64,000 nucleotides of DNA from Actinomadura violacea. GTDB lineage: Bacteria; Actinomycetota; Actinomycetes; Streptosporangiales; Streptosporangiaceae. Where the stretch lies: the NCBI RefSeq assembly GCF_017573465.1, contig NZ_JAGEPF010000010.1, positions 248,001 through 312,000 of the forward strand, in the 5' to 3' direction. Below, in pieces: positions 8,875 through 17,392 of this stretch; the first letter of the stretch is position 1; each line of letters opens with the position of its first letter. Below the pieces are notes generated by a model that saw only the letters and a program-made list of their open reading frames with translations, made no database searches and was not told the DNA's origin. The position numbers and the translations under genes are program-made.

Positions 8875-9171
8875 ATGGCGACCGACTACGACAGCCCACG
8901 CAAGACAGACGACGACCTGAGCGAGGACAGCCTCCAGGAGCTCCAGGCCCGGCGCGCCGACAAGGCCGCCAGCATCATCGACGAGGACCTGGACGCCGGT
9001 GAGGTCGCCGAGCTGCCCGGCGCGGACCTGTCCAACGAGGAACTGACCTTCCGGGTGGTCCCCCGGCAGGCCGACGAGTTCACCTGCACGCGCTGCTTCC
9101 TGGTGCACCACCGCAGCCAGCTGGCCACCGAGAAGAACGGCCAGCCGGTCTGCCGCGAGTGCGCCGCCTGA
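8875..9171 (+). CDS. DUF4193 family protein (zinc-ribbon-like)
   Basis: A 98-residue acidic protein of the actinobacterial DUF4193 family (remembered M. tuberculosis counterpart: Rv2699c). It starts MATDYDSPR, has a highly acidic first two-thirds including DEDLDAGEVAELPG, and ends in a small treble-clef-like motif, CTRC followed by CREC about 26 residues later, fitting one structural zinc. The family function is unknown. Proximity to suhB, cutRS and dut is the conserved arrangement. The ATG is preceded by a purine-rich GGAGATAGAAG stretch. A longer upstream ATG at 8862 is out of frame. Confidence 0.9.
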   Translation: MATDYDSPRKTDDDLSEDSLQELQARRADKAASIIDEDLDAGEVAELPGADLSNEELTFRVVPRQADEFTCTRCFLVHHRSQLATEKNGQPVCRECAA

Positions 9172-9217
9172 CACGTCCGGGGGACAGGCCCTTCGGAGAG
9201 GCACCACCGGGAGCGGC

Positions 9218-10024
9218 ATGACGGGAGAACTCGAACGACGGCACGACGACGTGGAGCCGGCGCGCGGCGACGGCTCCACCGAGCTCGGCGAGCTGATCGG
9301 CAGGCTCGCTGGCGACGAGGAGATGGACCGCGAGACCCGCGGGCGGCTGCTCGGCCGGCTGGCCCGGCTGCTCGGGCAGGGCGCCCGGCGGGCCGGCGCC
9401 GCCGGGGTCGCGCGCGGCCGCCTGCTGGCCGACCTGCTGGTGGAGGCGGCCCCGCACATCCCGATCCGTGATCTGGAGACGCTGAGCCGCCACCACCACG
9501 GCCTCGTCGGCGAGGACCTCGCCGACAACCTGGTCAGGGTGGCGGGCAACGCCACCACCGCCGTCGGCGCGGCGGGCGGCGCGCTCGCCGCGGTGGAGTT
9601 CGCCGCTCCGCCGCTGCTGCTGACCGCCCCCGCCCAGATCGCCGCCGAGACCCTCGTGGTCGCGGCGATCGAGGTGAAGCTGATCGCGGAGCTGCACGAG
9701 GTGTACGGGATCAGCGTGCAGGGCAGCGGGAGCGCGCGCGGTGCGGCGTTCGTCACCTCCTGGGCGCGCCAGCGCGGCGTCAACCCGCTGGAGGGCGGGA
9801 CGTTCACCAGCGCGCTCGGCTCGGCGGCCAAGGCGACGCTGCGCAAGCGGATGATGCGCACGTTCGGCCGCCACCTGACGACGATGGGGCCGCTGCTGAC
9901 CGGCGCGGCCGCGGGCGCCGCGCTGAACCGGGCCGCCACGAAGGCGCTGGCCGGGAAGATCCGCCAGGATCTGCGCGCGTCGGCGGGCCTCCCGCCGCCG
10001 CTGCCGCGCGGCAAGCCCCGCTAG
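9218..10024 (+). CDS. Hypothetical protein with membrane-associating helices, 268 aa
   Basis: A 268-residue protein I cannot name. The first 70 residues are charged and helical, with repeated Arg/Gly/Leu (RGRLLGRLARLLGQGARR). The middle holds an Ala/Gly/Val-rich hydrophobic stretch (GNATTAVGAAGGALAAVEF then LLLTAPAQIAAETLVVAAIEVKLIAELHEVYGI). A third hydrophobic segment (LTTMGPLLTGAAAGAALNRAA) lies near the C terminus, which ends in a basic Pro-rich tail. The glycine-alanine periodicity resembles EcsC-like or toxin-like peripheral membrane proteins, but this is only an impression. GGGAG lies four bases before ATG 9218. It follows DUF4193 by 46 bases and may share its transcript. Confidence 0.75.
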   Translation: MTGELERRHDDVEPARGDGSTELGELIGRLAGDEEMDRETRGRLLGRLARLLGQGARRAGAAGVARGRLLADLLVEAAPHIPIRDLETLSRHHHGLVGEDLADNLVRVAGNATTAVGAAGGALAAVEFAAPPLLLTAPAQIAAETLVVAAIEVKLIAELHEVYGISVQGSGSARGAAFVTSWARQRGVNPLEGGTFTSALGSAAKATLRKRMMRTFGRHLTTMGPLLTGAAAGAALNRAATKALAGKIRQDLRASAGLPPPLPRGKPR

Positions 10025-10143
10025 CCCCTCGCAGGCCGTGCCGCCGGCGGCGGTCGATCCGCGTCCCCCTCGCGGAGCCGGACCGACGCGCGCCCACGGC
10101 GGCGCGGGCACGTCGGGCGGCGCCCCGCCCGTCCGCGACAAAA

Positions 10144-10175
10144 GCCCCTCAGCGAGAAAGGCCCCTCAGCGAGAA
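10144..10175. repeat. Short tandem direct repeat before the terminator
   Basis: The 14-mer GCCCCTCAGCGAGA occurs twice with a 17-bp period (10144-10157 and 10161-10174), directly abutting the long hairpin that follows. Confidence 0.6.
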
Positions 10176-10223
10176 CGCGTCGTGGCCGGCCCCGGTTCGT
10201 CCGGGGCCGGCCACGACGCGTTC
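10173..10223. terminator. Very strong bidirectional hairpin terminator (23-bp perfect stem)
   Basis: A perfect 23-bp stem beginning GAACGCGTCGTGGCC closes a 5-nt loop (TTCGT). It separates the convergent 268-aa gene and DUF4235 gene, lying 149 bases from one stop and 25 from the other. Confidence 0.85.
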
Positions 10224-10247
10224 ACGCCTCGGGCGCGGACGCCCTGG

Positions 10248-10535
10248 TCAGGCGTCCACTTTGAGGTGGGAGGGCAGCTCGCCGGTCCCCTTGGCCCACT
10301 GGTGGGCGGCGGCGCGGGTGGCGAGCAGCCGCGCGATCTCCATGCCGACGCCCATCACCACGGCCCAGCCGATCGCCTCCGACAGTGCCACGTCCGGCGA
10401 CTCGGGGTTGGTCGGCGGCTCCTTGCCGGTCGTCTTCTTCCAGACGAGCGTGATCGCCTTCTTCGCGACGAAGCCGCCCGCGAAGGCCGCGGCGCCGGCC
10501 ATCACCCGATAGCCGATGTCGCCTTTGTCCGCCAT
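10248..10535 (-). CDS. DUF4235 family small membrane protein
   Basis: A 95-residue protein matching the actinobacterial DUF4235 family. It has two short hydrophobic segments (MAGAAAFAGGFVAKKAITLVW and LSEAIGWAVVMGVGMEIARLL) separated by a polar loop, and a hydrophilic C terminus, so it is probably an integral membrane protein of unknown role. Two ATG codons lie in tandem (10538 and 10535); the second is chosen because it is six bases from GGAGG, the first only three. It is divergent from valS. Confidence 0.85.
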   Translation of the reverse strand: MADKGDIGYRVMAGAAAFAGGFVAKKAITLVWKKTTGKEPPTNPESPDVALSEAIGWAVVMGVGMEIARLLATRAAAHQWAKGTGELPSHLKVDA

Positions 10536-10648
10536 CATCGTCCTCCAGTCGTCCTGTCGCCTCCGACGCTACCGGAACGCCCCGCTCCGGGCGGGTAAGG
10601 CCGCGGCGTCGGCGCGGGCAAGTGGCATGCGGGCGGGGCGAAGGTCAA

Positions 10649-10654
10649 TACCAT
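10649..10654 (+). promoter_or_regulatory. -10 box of a probable leaderless promoter for valS
   Basis: TACCAT ends six bases before the ATG at 10661, so transcription should begin at or next to the start codon. No Shine-Dalgarno sequence precedes the ATG. Confidence 0.55.
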
Positions 10655-10660
10655 TGGCCC

Positions 10661-13186
10661 ATGACAGAGCAGCCGCGTACGCCGAACGTCCCTTCCAAGC
10701 CCTCCCTGGACGGCCTGGAGGACAAGTGGGTACGCGCCTGGGAGGACTCCGGCGTCCACCGCTTCGACCGCACCCGGCCGCGCGCCGAGGTCTACTCGAT
10801 CGACACCCCGCCGCCCACCGTGAGCGGCTCCCTGCACGTCGGCCACGTCTTCTCCTACACCCACACCGACACCGTCGCCCGGTTCCACCGCATGCGCGGT
10901 CGCGCGGTCTTCTACCCGATGGGCTGGGACGATAACGGCCTGCCCACCGAGCGCCGGGTGCAGAACCACTTCGGCGTGCGGTGCGAGCCGTCGCTGCCCT
11001 ACGACCCCGAGTTCGAGCCGCCGGCCAAGCCCGACCCGAAGCGCCAGGTCCCGGTGTCGCGGCGCAACTTCATCGAGCTGTGCGAGCGGCTCACCGAGGT
11101 CGACGAGAAGGCGTTCGAGGAGATGTGGCGCCGCGTCGGCCTGTCGGTCGACTGGAACCACCTGTACTCCACCATCGGCGAGGCGTCCCGGACGGCGTCG
11201 CAGCGCGCGTTCCTGCGGAACCTGGCGCGCGGCGAGGCGTACGTGTCGGAGGCGCCGACGCTGTGGGACGTGACGTTCCGGACGGCCGTCGCGCAGGCCG
11301 AGCTGGAGGACCGCGAGCAGCCGGGCGCGTTCCACCGGATCCGGTTCCACGGGGACGAGCGGCCCGTCTACATCGAGACGACGCGCCCCGAGCTGCTGCC
11401 GGCGTGCGTGGCGCTGGTCGCGCACCCCGACGACGAGCGGTACCAGGAGCTGTTCGGGACGATGGTCCGCACGCCGCTGTTCGGCGTCGAGGTCCCGGTG
11501 CTCGGGCACCGGCTCGCCGAGCCCGACAAGGGGTCGGGCATCGCGATGATCTGCACGTTCGGCGACGTCACGGACGTCACCTGGTGGCGGGAGCTGAACC
11601 TGCCGACCCGCGCAGTGATCGGCTGGGACGGCCGGCTGTCGGCCGAGCCGCCGTCGGGCGTCCCGGCGGGGCCGTACGCGGAGCTGGCGGGCAAGACGGT
11701 GTTCTCCGCCAAGGAGCGCGTGGTGGAGATGCTGCGCGAGTCCGGCGACCTGGACGGCGAGCCGCGCAAGATCAGCCGTCCGGTGAAGTTCTACGAGAAG
11801 GGCAACAAGCCGCTCGAGATCGTCACGACGCGGCAGTGGTACATCCGCAACGGCGGGCGCGACGCCGCGACCCGCGCGGAGCTGCTGGCGCGCGGCGCCG
11901 AGCTGAACTGGCATCCGCCGTACATGAAGGCCCGGTACGAGAACTGGGTGGAGGGGCTGAACGGCGACTGGCTGATCTCCCGGCAGCGGTTCTTCGGCGT
12001 GCCGATCCCGGTCTGGTACCGGCTGGACGCGTCGGGCGAGCCGGTCCACGGCGAGCCGATCGTGCCGGCGGAGGACGCGCTGCCGGTCGACCCGTCCTCG
12101 GACGTCCCGCCGGGCTTCACCGAGGATCAGCGGGGCGTGCCGGGCGGGTTCGCCGGCGACCCGGACGTGATGGACACCTGGGCGACGTCGTCGCTGACGC
12201 CGCAGATCGCGGGCGGCTGGGAGCGCGACGCCGACCTGTTCTCCCGGGTGTTCCCCTACGACCTGCGGCCGCAGGGGCACGACATCATCCGGACGTGGCT
12301 GTTCTCGACGGCCGTCCGGTCGCATCTGGAGCACGGGTCACTGCCGTGGACGGACACGGCGCTGTCGGGCTGGATCCTCGACCCGGACCGCAAGAAGATG
12401 TCGAAGTCCAAGGGGAACGCGGTCACCCCGATCGACCTGCTGCGCGAGTACGGGTCGGACGCCGTGCGGTACTGGGCGGCGAGCGGCCGGCCGGGCACCG
12501 ACACCGCGTTCGACACCGGGCAGATCAAGGTGGGCCGGCGGCTCGCCATCAAGATCCTCAACGCGTCGAAGTTCGTGCTGGGGCTGGGCGAGGCGGAGCG
12601 GGACGCGGCGGTGACCGAGCCGCTGGACCGGGCGATGCTGGCCGCGCTGGCCGCTGTCGTGGCGGACGCGACGGAGGCGTTCGAGGGCTACGACTACACG
12701 CGGGCGCTGGAGCGCACGGAGCGGTTCTTCTGGGAGTTCTGCGACGACTACCTGGAGCTGGTCAAGACCCGCGCGTACGGGGACGGCCCGCAGGCGCAGT
12801 CGGCGCGCGCGGCGCTGCAGTCGGCGCTGTCGGTGCTGCTGCGGCTGTTCGCGCCGGTGCTGCCGTTCGTGACCGAGGAGGTCTGGTCGTGGTGGCGGAA
12901 GGGCTCGGTGCACGCCGCGCCGTGGCCGCTGCCGGCCGAGCTGCCCGCGGGCGGCGACCCGGCGGTGCTCGCGGCGACGGGTGAGGCGCTGCGGCAGGTC
13001 CGCAAGGCCAAGTCGGAGGCGAAGGCGTCGATGCGCGCGGACGTGTCGCGGGCGGTGGTGCGCGGCGCGGAGGCGGGCCGGGTCGCCCGGCCGGACCTGG
13101 CCGCCGCGGGCCGGATCGCGGAGCTGACGCTGGAGAGCGCGCCCGCGGACCTGACGGTGGACGTGACGCTGGCGCCCGCCGGCTGA
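10661..13186 (+). CDS. valS: Valyl-tRNA synthetase, compact form
   Basis: An 841-residue class I aminoacyl-tRNA synthetase that charges tRNA-Val. The HIGH motif appears as HVGH (PTVSGSLHVGHVF) near residue 60 and KMSKS as KKMSKSKGN near residue 580; the editing-domain region lies between. The C terminus ends about 65 residues after the anticodon-binding domain and lacks the long coiled-coil arm of ordinary bacterial ValRS. Together with GWDDNGLPTERRVQN this suggests the archaeal-like 'type 2' subgroup. The ATG at 10661 is chosen over upstream in-frame codons because the protein start aligns sensibly and a -10 box lies just upstream. Whether the genome holds a second valS cannot be seen here. 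Confidence 0.93.
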   Translation: MTEQPRTPNVPSKPSLDGLEDKWVRAWEDSGVHRFDRTRPRAEVYSIDTPPPTVSGSLHVGHVFSYTHTDTVARFHRMRGRAVFYPMGWDDNGLPTERRVQNHFGVRCEPSLPYDPEFEPPAKPDPKRQVPVSRRNFIELCERLTEVDEKAFEEMWRRVGLSVDWNHLYSTIGEASRTASQRAFLRNLARGEAYVSEAPTLWDVTFRTAVAQAELEDREQPGAFHRIRFHGDERPVYIETTRPELLPACVALVAHPDDERYQELFGTMVRTPLFGVEVPVLGHRLAEPDKGSGIAMICTFGDVTDVTWWRELNLPTRAVIGWDGRLSAEPPSGVPAGPYAELAGKTVFSAKERVVEMLRESGDLDGEPRKISRPVKFYEKGNKPLEIVTTRQWYIRNGGRDAATRAELLARGAELNWHPPYMKARYENWVEGLNGDWLISRQRFFGVPIPVWYRLDASGEPVHGEPIVPAEDALPVDPSSDVPPGFTEDQRGVPGGFAGDPDVMDTWATSSLTPQIAGGWERDADLFSRVFPYDLRPQGHDIIRTWLFSTAVRSHLEHGSLPWTDTALSGWILDPDRKKMSKSKGNAVTPIDLLREYGSDAVRYWAASGRPGTDTAFDTGQIKVGRRLAIKILNASKFVLGLGEAERDAAVTEPLDRAMLAALAAVVADATEAFEGYDYTRALERTERFFWEFCDDYLELVKTRAYGDGPQAQSARAALQSALSVLLRLFAPVLPFVTEEVWSWWRKGSVHAAPWPLPAELPAGGDPAVLAATGEALRQVRKAKSEAKASMRADVSRAVVRGAEAGRVARPDLAAAGRIAELTLESAPADLTVDVTLAPAG

Positions 13187-13192
13187 GCCGCG

Positions 13193-13221
13193 GCCGGGCC
13201 CGGTGCGGTACCGGGCCCGGC
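13193..13221 (+). terminator. valS hairpin terminator
   Basis: A perfect 12-bp stem (GCCGGGCCCGGT / ACCGGGCCCGGC) with a 5-nt loop starts seven bases past the valS stop. Confidence 0.7.
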
Positions 13222-13231
13222 GGTCCCGCTC

Positions 13232-13277
13232 TTGACTTCCGTCCGGCGCGGTCACCATATTAGATTCCAAGTCTAAT
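13232..13277 (+). promoter_or_regulatory. Promoter with overlapping operator for the hydrolase operon
   Basis: TTGACT at 13232-13237 is followed after about 18 bases by CATATT, a good vegetative promoter for this genome. The 19-bp inverted repeat ATTAGA-N7-TCTAAT at 13259-13277 starts inside the -10 box and covers the start point, the placement expected of a TetR- or GntR-type repressor site. No cognate regulator gene is adjacent. Confidence 0.6.
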
Positions 13278-13289
13278 TAGGTGGTGGCG

Positions 13290-14273
13290 ATGGACGTGTT
13301 GCCGCGCGGCGGGGCCGCCGTGAAGAGCGTGAAGAGCAGGCGCGTGAAGGCGGACGGGGTACGGCTCGCCGTCCGCGAACGGGGCCCGCGGACGGCCCCC
13401 GTGGTCGTGCTCGTGCACGGCTACCCCGACAGCCAGGCGGTCTGGGAGCCGGTCGCGGACCTGCTCGCCGAGGACTTCCACGTCGTCGCCTACGACGTGC
13501 GCGGCGCCGGCGGCTCGTCCCGGCCGCGCCGCACCCGCGCCTACGCGATGGAGAACCTGGCCGCCGACCTGGCCGCGGTGGTCGACGCCGTGTCGCCCGG
13601 GCGCCCCGTCCACCTGGTCGGCCACGACTGGGGGTCGGTGCAGGGCTGGGGCGCGGTCACCGGCGGCGCCGCCGAAGGGCGCGTCGCCTCGTTCACCTCG
13701 ATCTCCGGGCCGTGCATCGAGCACTTCGGGCAGTGGGTGCGCGACCGGCTGCGCCGCCCGACGCCCCGGCACGTCCTGCAGCTCGCCGGGCAGTTCGCGC
13801 GGTCCTGGTACCTGATGTTCGGCGCGATCCCCGGCGTCCCGCAGCTCGCCTGGCGGCTCGGCGGCGCGCGCCTGTTCCCCGTCGTGATCGAGCGGATGGA
13901 GGGCATCGAGGGCTGGCACGCCGACACGTTCCGCAAGGACGCGCTGTACGGGATGAAGCTGTACCGCGCCAACGCCGTCCGCTTCCTGCGCCCCGGAGCC
14001 ATGGCGACGACGCACGTCCCGGTGCAGGTCATCGCGCCGACGCGGGACGCGTTCGTCTCGCCGCACCAGTCCGCGGACCTCGCCCGCTACGTCGACCGGC
14101 TCTGGCGGCGGGAGATCCCGGCCGGCCACTGGGGCGCCGTCCGCAAGGACCCGGCGACGACCGCCGCGTGGATCGCCGAGTTCGTCCGGCACATCGAGGG
14201 CGGTCCGGAGACGGCGGGGCTGCGGGACGCGCAGCTGCCCGTGCAGGGCGAGGTCGTGGCGGCGGGGGAGTGA
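13290..14273 (+). CDS. Alpha/beta hydrolase, epoxide-hydrolase-like
   Basis: A 327-residue alpha/beta hydrolase. The oxyanion motif HGYPDSQAVW, the nucleophile in GHDWGS (aspartate rather than serine, as in epoxide hydrolases and dehalogenases), and a late histidine in PAGHWGAV form the expected catalytic set. Soluble epoxide hydrolases open epoxides to diols; the substrate here is unknown. ATG 13290 is preceded by AGGTGG at 5 bases. The gene is first in a two-gene operon with the PF10118 protein, under a promoter with an overlapping operator, and close to a convergent P450. That suggests a lipid or xenobiotic oxidation function (inference). Confidence 0.85.
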   Translation: MDVLPRGGAAVKSVKSRRVKADGVRLAVRERGPRTAPVVVLVHGYPDSQAVWEPVADLLAEDFHVVAYDVRGAGGSSRPRRTRAYAMENLAADLAAVVDAVSPGRPVHLVGHDWGSVQGWGAVTGGAAEGRVASFTSISGPCIEHFGQWVRDRLRRPTPRHVLQLAGQFARSWYLMFGAIPGVPQLAWRLGGARLFPVVIERMEGIEGWHADTFRKDALYGMKLYRANAVRFLRPGAMATTHVPVQVIAPTRDAFVSPHQSADLARYVDRLWRREIPAGHWGAVRKDPATTAAWIAEFVRHIEGGPETAGLRDAQLPVQGEVVAAGE

Positions 14274-14277
14274 CGGC

Positions 14278-15174
14278 ATGAGCGAGATCGACGAGCGGCA
14301 CCCCGCCATCACCCCGCGCCGGGTGAGGTTCGACTGGGCCGACACGCCGCTGCACTGGATCCCGGACGAGCCGGTCGCCACCCACTTCATCAACGTCCTG
14401 CACCTGCTGCTGCCCGCCGGCGAACGCTGGTTCGTGCACGTCTACAAGCAGACGCTGCCGCTGGTGGAGGACGACGAGCGCCTCTACCGCGAGGTCAAGG
14501 GCTTCATGGGGCAGGAGGCGGTGCACGCCTACTCCCACCAGGGCGTCCTCGACCGGCAGATGCTCGCGCAGGGTCTCGACCCGCGCCCGCTCACCGCCCG
14601 GATCGAGTGGATGTTCAAGCGGATCCTCGGCGACCGCTGCCCGGTGCCGTTCGTCCCGCGCCGCCGCTGGCTGGTGTTCCGGATCGGGATCATCGCCGCG
14701 ATCGAGCACTACACGGCCGCGCTCGGCCAGTGGATCCTGGACGCCCGCGCGCTGGACGACGCCGGCGCCGACCCCACGATGATGGACCTGCTGCGCTGGC
14801 ACGGCGCCGAGGAGGTCGAGCACCGGTCCGTCGCGTTCGACGTGTACCAGCACGTCGCCGGGCGGTACTGGCTGCGGTTCATCGCGTTCTTCATCGGCGT
14901 GCTTGCGATGCCGCTGATGGTGTACGCGGGAGCGGTGTACCTGTGCCGCGCCGACCCGGCGCTGAAGGGCGTCCGGCCGCGGATCCGCGACTACCGGCGC
15001 GCGGTGCGGCGCGGGCTGTTCCCGAGCAACCGGTTCATGGTCGCCGCCGCGCGCGCCTACCTGCGGCGCGACTACCATCCGTCCGCCGAATGCTCGACGC
15101 GGCGCGCGCTCGACTACCTGGCGGTCTCCCCGGCGGCGCGGGCCGCGGGCTACCCGGCCCGGCCGGGGACGTGA
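14278..15174 (+). CDS. PF10118 predicted metal-dependent hydrolase
   Basis: A 298-residue protein of the PF10118 family (COG3687-like). It is all-helical with paired acid/histidine motifs GQEAVHAYSHQ near residue 80 and WHGAEEVEHRS near residue 175, consistent with a ferritin-like carboxylate-bridged metal centre, and a membrane-associating segment FIAFFIGVLAMPLMVYAGAVY. Members are common in actinobacteria and proteobacteria near lipid genes, but the reaction is unproven. The ATG is four bases past the previous stop with GGGGGAG upstream, so the two genes are one operon. Confidence 0.85.
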   Translation: MSEIDERHPAITPRRVRFDWADTPLHWIPDEPVATHFINVLHLLLPAGERWFVHVYKQTLPLVEDDERLYREVKGFMGQEAVHAYSHQGVLDRQMLAQGLDPRPLTARIEWMFKRILGDRCPVPFVPRRRWLVFRIGIIAAIEHYTAALGQWILDARALDDAGADPTMMDLLRWHGAEEVEHRSVAFDVYQHVAGRYWLRFIAFFIGVLAMPLMVYAGAVYLCRADPALKGVRPRIRDYRRAVRRGLFPSNRFMVAAARAYLRRDYHPSAECSTRRALDYLAVSPAARAAGYPARPGT

Positions 15175-15247
15175 GCCGCGGCGGGTCCGGACGGCGTACA
15201 TCCGCGCCGCGCCGGCCGGGCCCGCCGCACCTTCCGCGTCCCGGAGG

Positions 15248-16534
15248 TCAGACCGCGCAGGGCAGGTGCTTGATCCCGTTGATGAAGCTGGAGAACAGCC
15301 GGTCCGGCTCCGCGGTCGCCCGGATCTGCGGGACGCGGGTGAACAGCTCCCGGTACATGACGGTGATCTCGCGGCGGGCGAGGTTCGCGCCGAGGCAGAA
15401 GTGCGGGCCGGGGCCGCCGAACCCGACGTGCGGGTTCGGCGAGCGGGTGATGTCGAACGCGTCGGGGTTCTCGAAGACGGCCTCGTCCCGGTTGGCGGAG
15501 TTGTAGAAGAGCAGGACCTTGTCGCCCGCCTTGTACTCGTGGCCGTTCATCTCGTGGTCGCGGGTCAGCGTCCGGCGGAACTGGATGACCGGCGTCGCCA
15601 TCCGGACGATCTCCTCGACCGCGCCCGGGATGTGCGCGTCGAAGTCCTCCAGCAGCAGGGCGCGCTGCTCGGGGTTGTCGGTGAGCAGCTTCAGCCCGTG
15701 CGACATCGCGTTGCGGGTCGTCTCGTTGCCCGCGACGACGAGCAGGATGAAGAACGAGCCGATCTCCTGGTCGGTCAGCGACTCGCCGTCCACGTTCGCC
15801 GCGATCAGCGCCGACACCAGGTCGTCGCCGGGGTTCCGGCGGCGCTGCCGGGCCAGCTTCATCGCCAGGTGGTTCAGCTCGTACCCCGCGGCGAGCACCT
15901 TCAGCAGCCCGTACAGCGCGCCCATCCGGGTGATGCCGTCGCGGGCGTAGTTCTTGCCGCCCATGTACTCGGGGTCGCCGAGGCCCAGGATGAGGTTCGT
16001 CCGGTCGTACACCATCGGGCGGACGTGCTCGGGGATCCCCATCATGTCGCAGATGACCTGGAGGGGGAGCCGGGCCGCGACGTCGGTGACGAAGTCGGCC
16101 GAGCCCTTGGCGAGCAGGTCGTCGACGATCCGGGTCGCGCTGCGCTGGAGGTCGGCCTCCGTCTTCTCCAGGATGCGGGGGGTGAACGCCCGCGACACGA
16201 TCCGGCGGATCTTGGCGTGCCGCGGGTCGTCCATGTTGATCATCGAGCCGAAGTAGCGGGCCAGGAAGCGCGGCAGGTCGGCGATGCTGTTGGAGCACGG
16301 CTCGCTGCTGAAGACCTGCGGCGTCCGGCTGGCCTCGACCACGTCGGCGTGCCGGGTCAGCGCGTAGTAGCCCGCGCCCGCCTTGACGAACGGGAGCTTC
16401 AGCTCCGGGAAGAACTCCGGATGGTCGAGCTCCCGGAGCCGGGCGAAGGCCGCCGTCCGCCGGGCCGGGGGCAGCGCCCAGAACTCCAGCGAGGACAGGT
16501 TGCCGTCGATCTCGTCCCGAGTCGCGGTCGTCAC
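15248..16534 (-). CDS. Cytochrome P450
   Basis: A 428-residue soluble P450. The I-helix oxygen-activating motif VAGNETTRN, the K-helix ExxR (EEIVRMATP) and the heme-binding loop FGGPGPHFCLGANLAR with the axial cysteine are all present, so it should be active. Overall style (MINMDDPRHAKIRRIVSRAFTP) resembles mycobacterial CYP125/CYP142-type steroid or branched-lipid hydroxylases; family assignment would need a search. The start is GTG 16534, directly after an in-frame stop. No ferredoxin or reductase gene is adjacent. It is convergent with the PF10118 gene. Confidence 0.92.
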   Translation of the reverse strand: MTTATRDEIDGNLSSLEFWALPPARRTAAFARLRELDHPEFFPELKLPFVKAGAGYYALTRHADVVEASRTPQVFSSEPCSNSIADLPRFLARYFGSMINMDDPRHAKIRRIVSRAFTPRILEKTEADLQRSATRIVDDLLAKGSADFVTDVAARLPLQVICDMMGIPEHVRPMVYDRTNLILGLGDPEYMGGKNYARDGITRMGALYGLLKVLAAGYELNHLAMKLARQRRRNPGDDLVSALIAANVDGESLTDQEIGSFFILLVVAGNETTRNAMSHGLKLLTDNPEQRALLLEDFDAHIPGAVEEIVRMATPVIQFRRTLTRDHEMNGHEYKAGDKVLLFYNSANRDEAVFENPDAFDITRSPNPHVGFGGPGPHFCLGANLARREITVMYRELFTRVPQIRATAEPDRLFSSFINGIKHLPCAV

Positions 16535-16563
16535 ACCCGCTCACCGCCTTCGGCGTCAGATCC

Positions 16564-16582
16564 AGAATCTCGTTCGGTTTCT
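16564..16582 (-). promoter_or_regulatory. Imperfect 19-bp palindrome upstream of the P450
   Basis: AGAATC-N7-GTTTCT (5 of 6 arm positions pair) lies 30 bases before the P450 start. It has the same 6-7-6 geometry as the operator at 13259-13277 but a different sequence. Candidate repressor site only. Confidence 0.3.
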
Positions 16583-16639
16583 ATCGAACCGGCGTCCAAT
16601 GGCGCCGTCAAGGCGAACCCGGCGATTCGGCCCGGCGAT

Positions 16640-17347
16640 TCAGCCGGCCGGCGCGACGATCCGCTTGTGGAGCACGGCGCGCTCGACGGCCGTCCACGTG
16701 CCCGACACCAGCAGGTACAGGCCGGCGGCCAGCGGCGCGAACGCCGCGAACACCACCGTCCCGAACGGCGCGACCCGGGCCAGCACGCCCGCCGCTCCGG
16801 CCGGCGCCGTCCGCGCGGCCCGCCGCGACGACCACACGGCCAGCGCCGCGAGCAGCGCGAGCAGGCCGAGGAACACCAGCGACGGCGGCGCGAACAGCCC
16901 GCCGCCGAGCAGCCCGATCCAGTTCTGCCCCAGCGGCGCGCCCAGCAACGTGTGCGCGAGCAGGGCGTTCTGGTGCCCCGCGACCGTCGCCGACCGGAAC
17001 AGCCGGTACATCACCATGAAGAACGGCACCTGCGCGAACATCGGCAGGCATCCGGACAGCGGCGTCGCGCCCTCCGCCTCGTAGAGCGCCGCGGTCTCGC
17101 GCTGGAGCCGCTGCGGGTTCTTCTTGTGCCTGCTCTGCAGGGCCTGGACCTTCGGTAGCAGGCGCGCCCGCGTCCGCTCGCCCTTGGCGGCCGACACCGC
17201 CAGCGGCAGCATCGCCAGCCGGACGAGGAGCGTGAACACGATGATCGCGGCGGTGGCCGACGCCGGGCCGGCGACCGGGCCGATGCCGTCCGTCAGCGCC
17301 CTGACCAGGGCGTACGCAAGCGAAACGGGAACGTCGAACAGGGACAT
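16640..17347 (-). CDS. YidC/Oxa1 family membrane insertase, accessory copy
   Basis: A 235-residue YidC/Oxa1-type membrane protein insertase, which helps proteins enter the cytoplasmic membrane. It has about five hydrophobic segments, the basic cytoplasmic loop RTRARLLPKVQALQSRHKKNPQRLQRE, and the conserved GCLPMFAQVPFFMVMYRLF region. It is shorter than the housekeeping YidC and is not next to rpmH-rnpA, so it is likely a second copy. ATG 17347 has GGAAGG upstream. It lies 45 bases downstream of the DUF6412 gene, probably in the same transcript. Confidence 0.85.
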   Translation of the reverse strand: MSLFDVPVSLAYALVRALTDGIGPVAGPASATAAIIVFTLLVRLAMLPLAVSAAKGERTRARLLPKVQALQSRHKKNPQRLQRETAALYEAEGATPLSGCLPMFAQVPFFMVMYRLFRSATVAGHQNALLAHTLLGAPLGQNWIGLLGGGLFAPPSLVFLGLLALLAALAVWSSRRAARTAPAGAAGVLARVAPFGTVVFAAFAPLAAGLYLLVSGTWTAVERAVLHKRIVAPAG

Positions 17348-17392
17348 GAGAGCCTTCCGGTAGGAGGGAGATCGATGGCGTGCCGGCCGCGC

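Noticed and set aside
16535..16639. KstR-type operator before the P450
   Set aside because: The TNNAACNNGTTNNA consensus remembered for KstR is not matched; only an imperfect palindrome is present.
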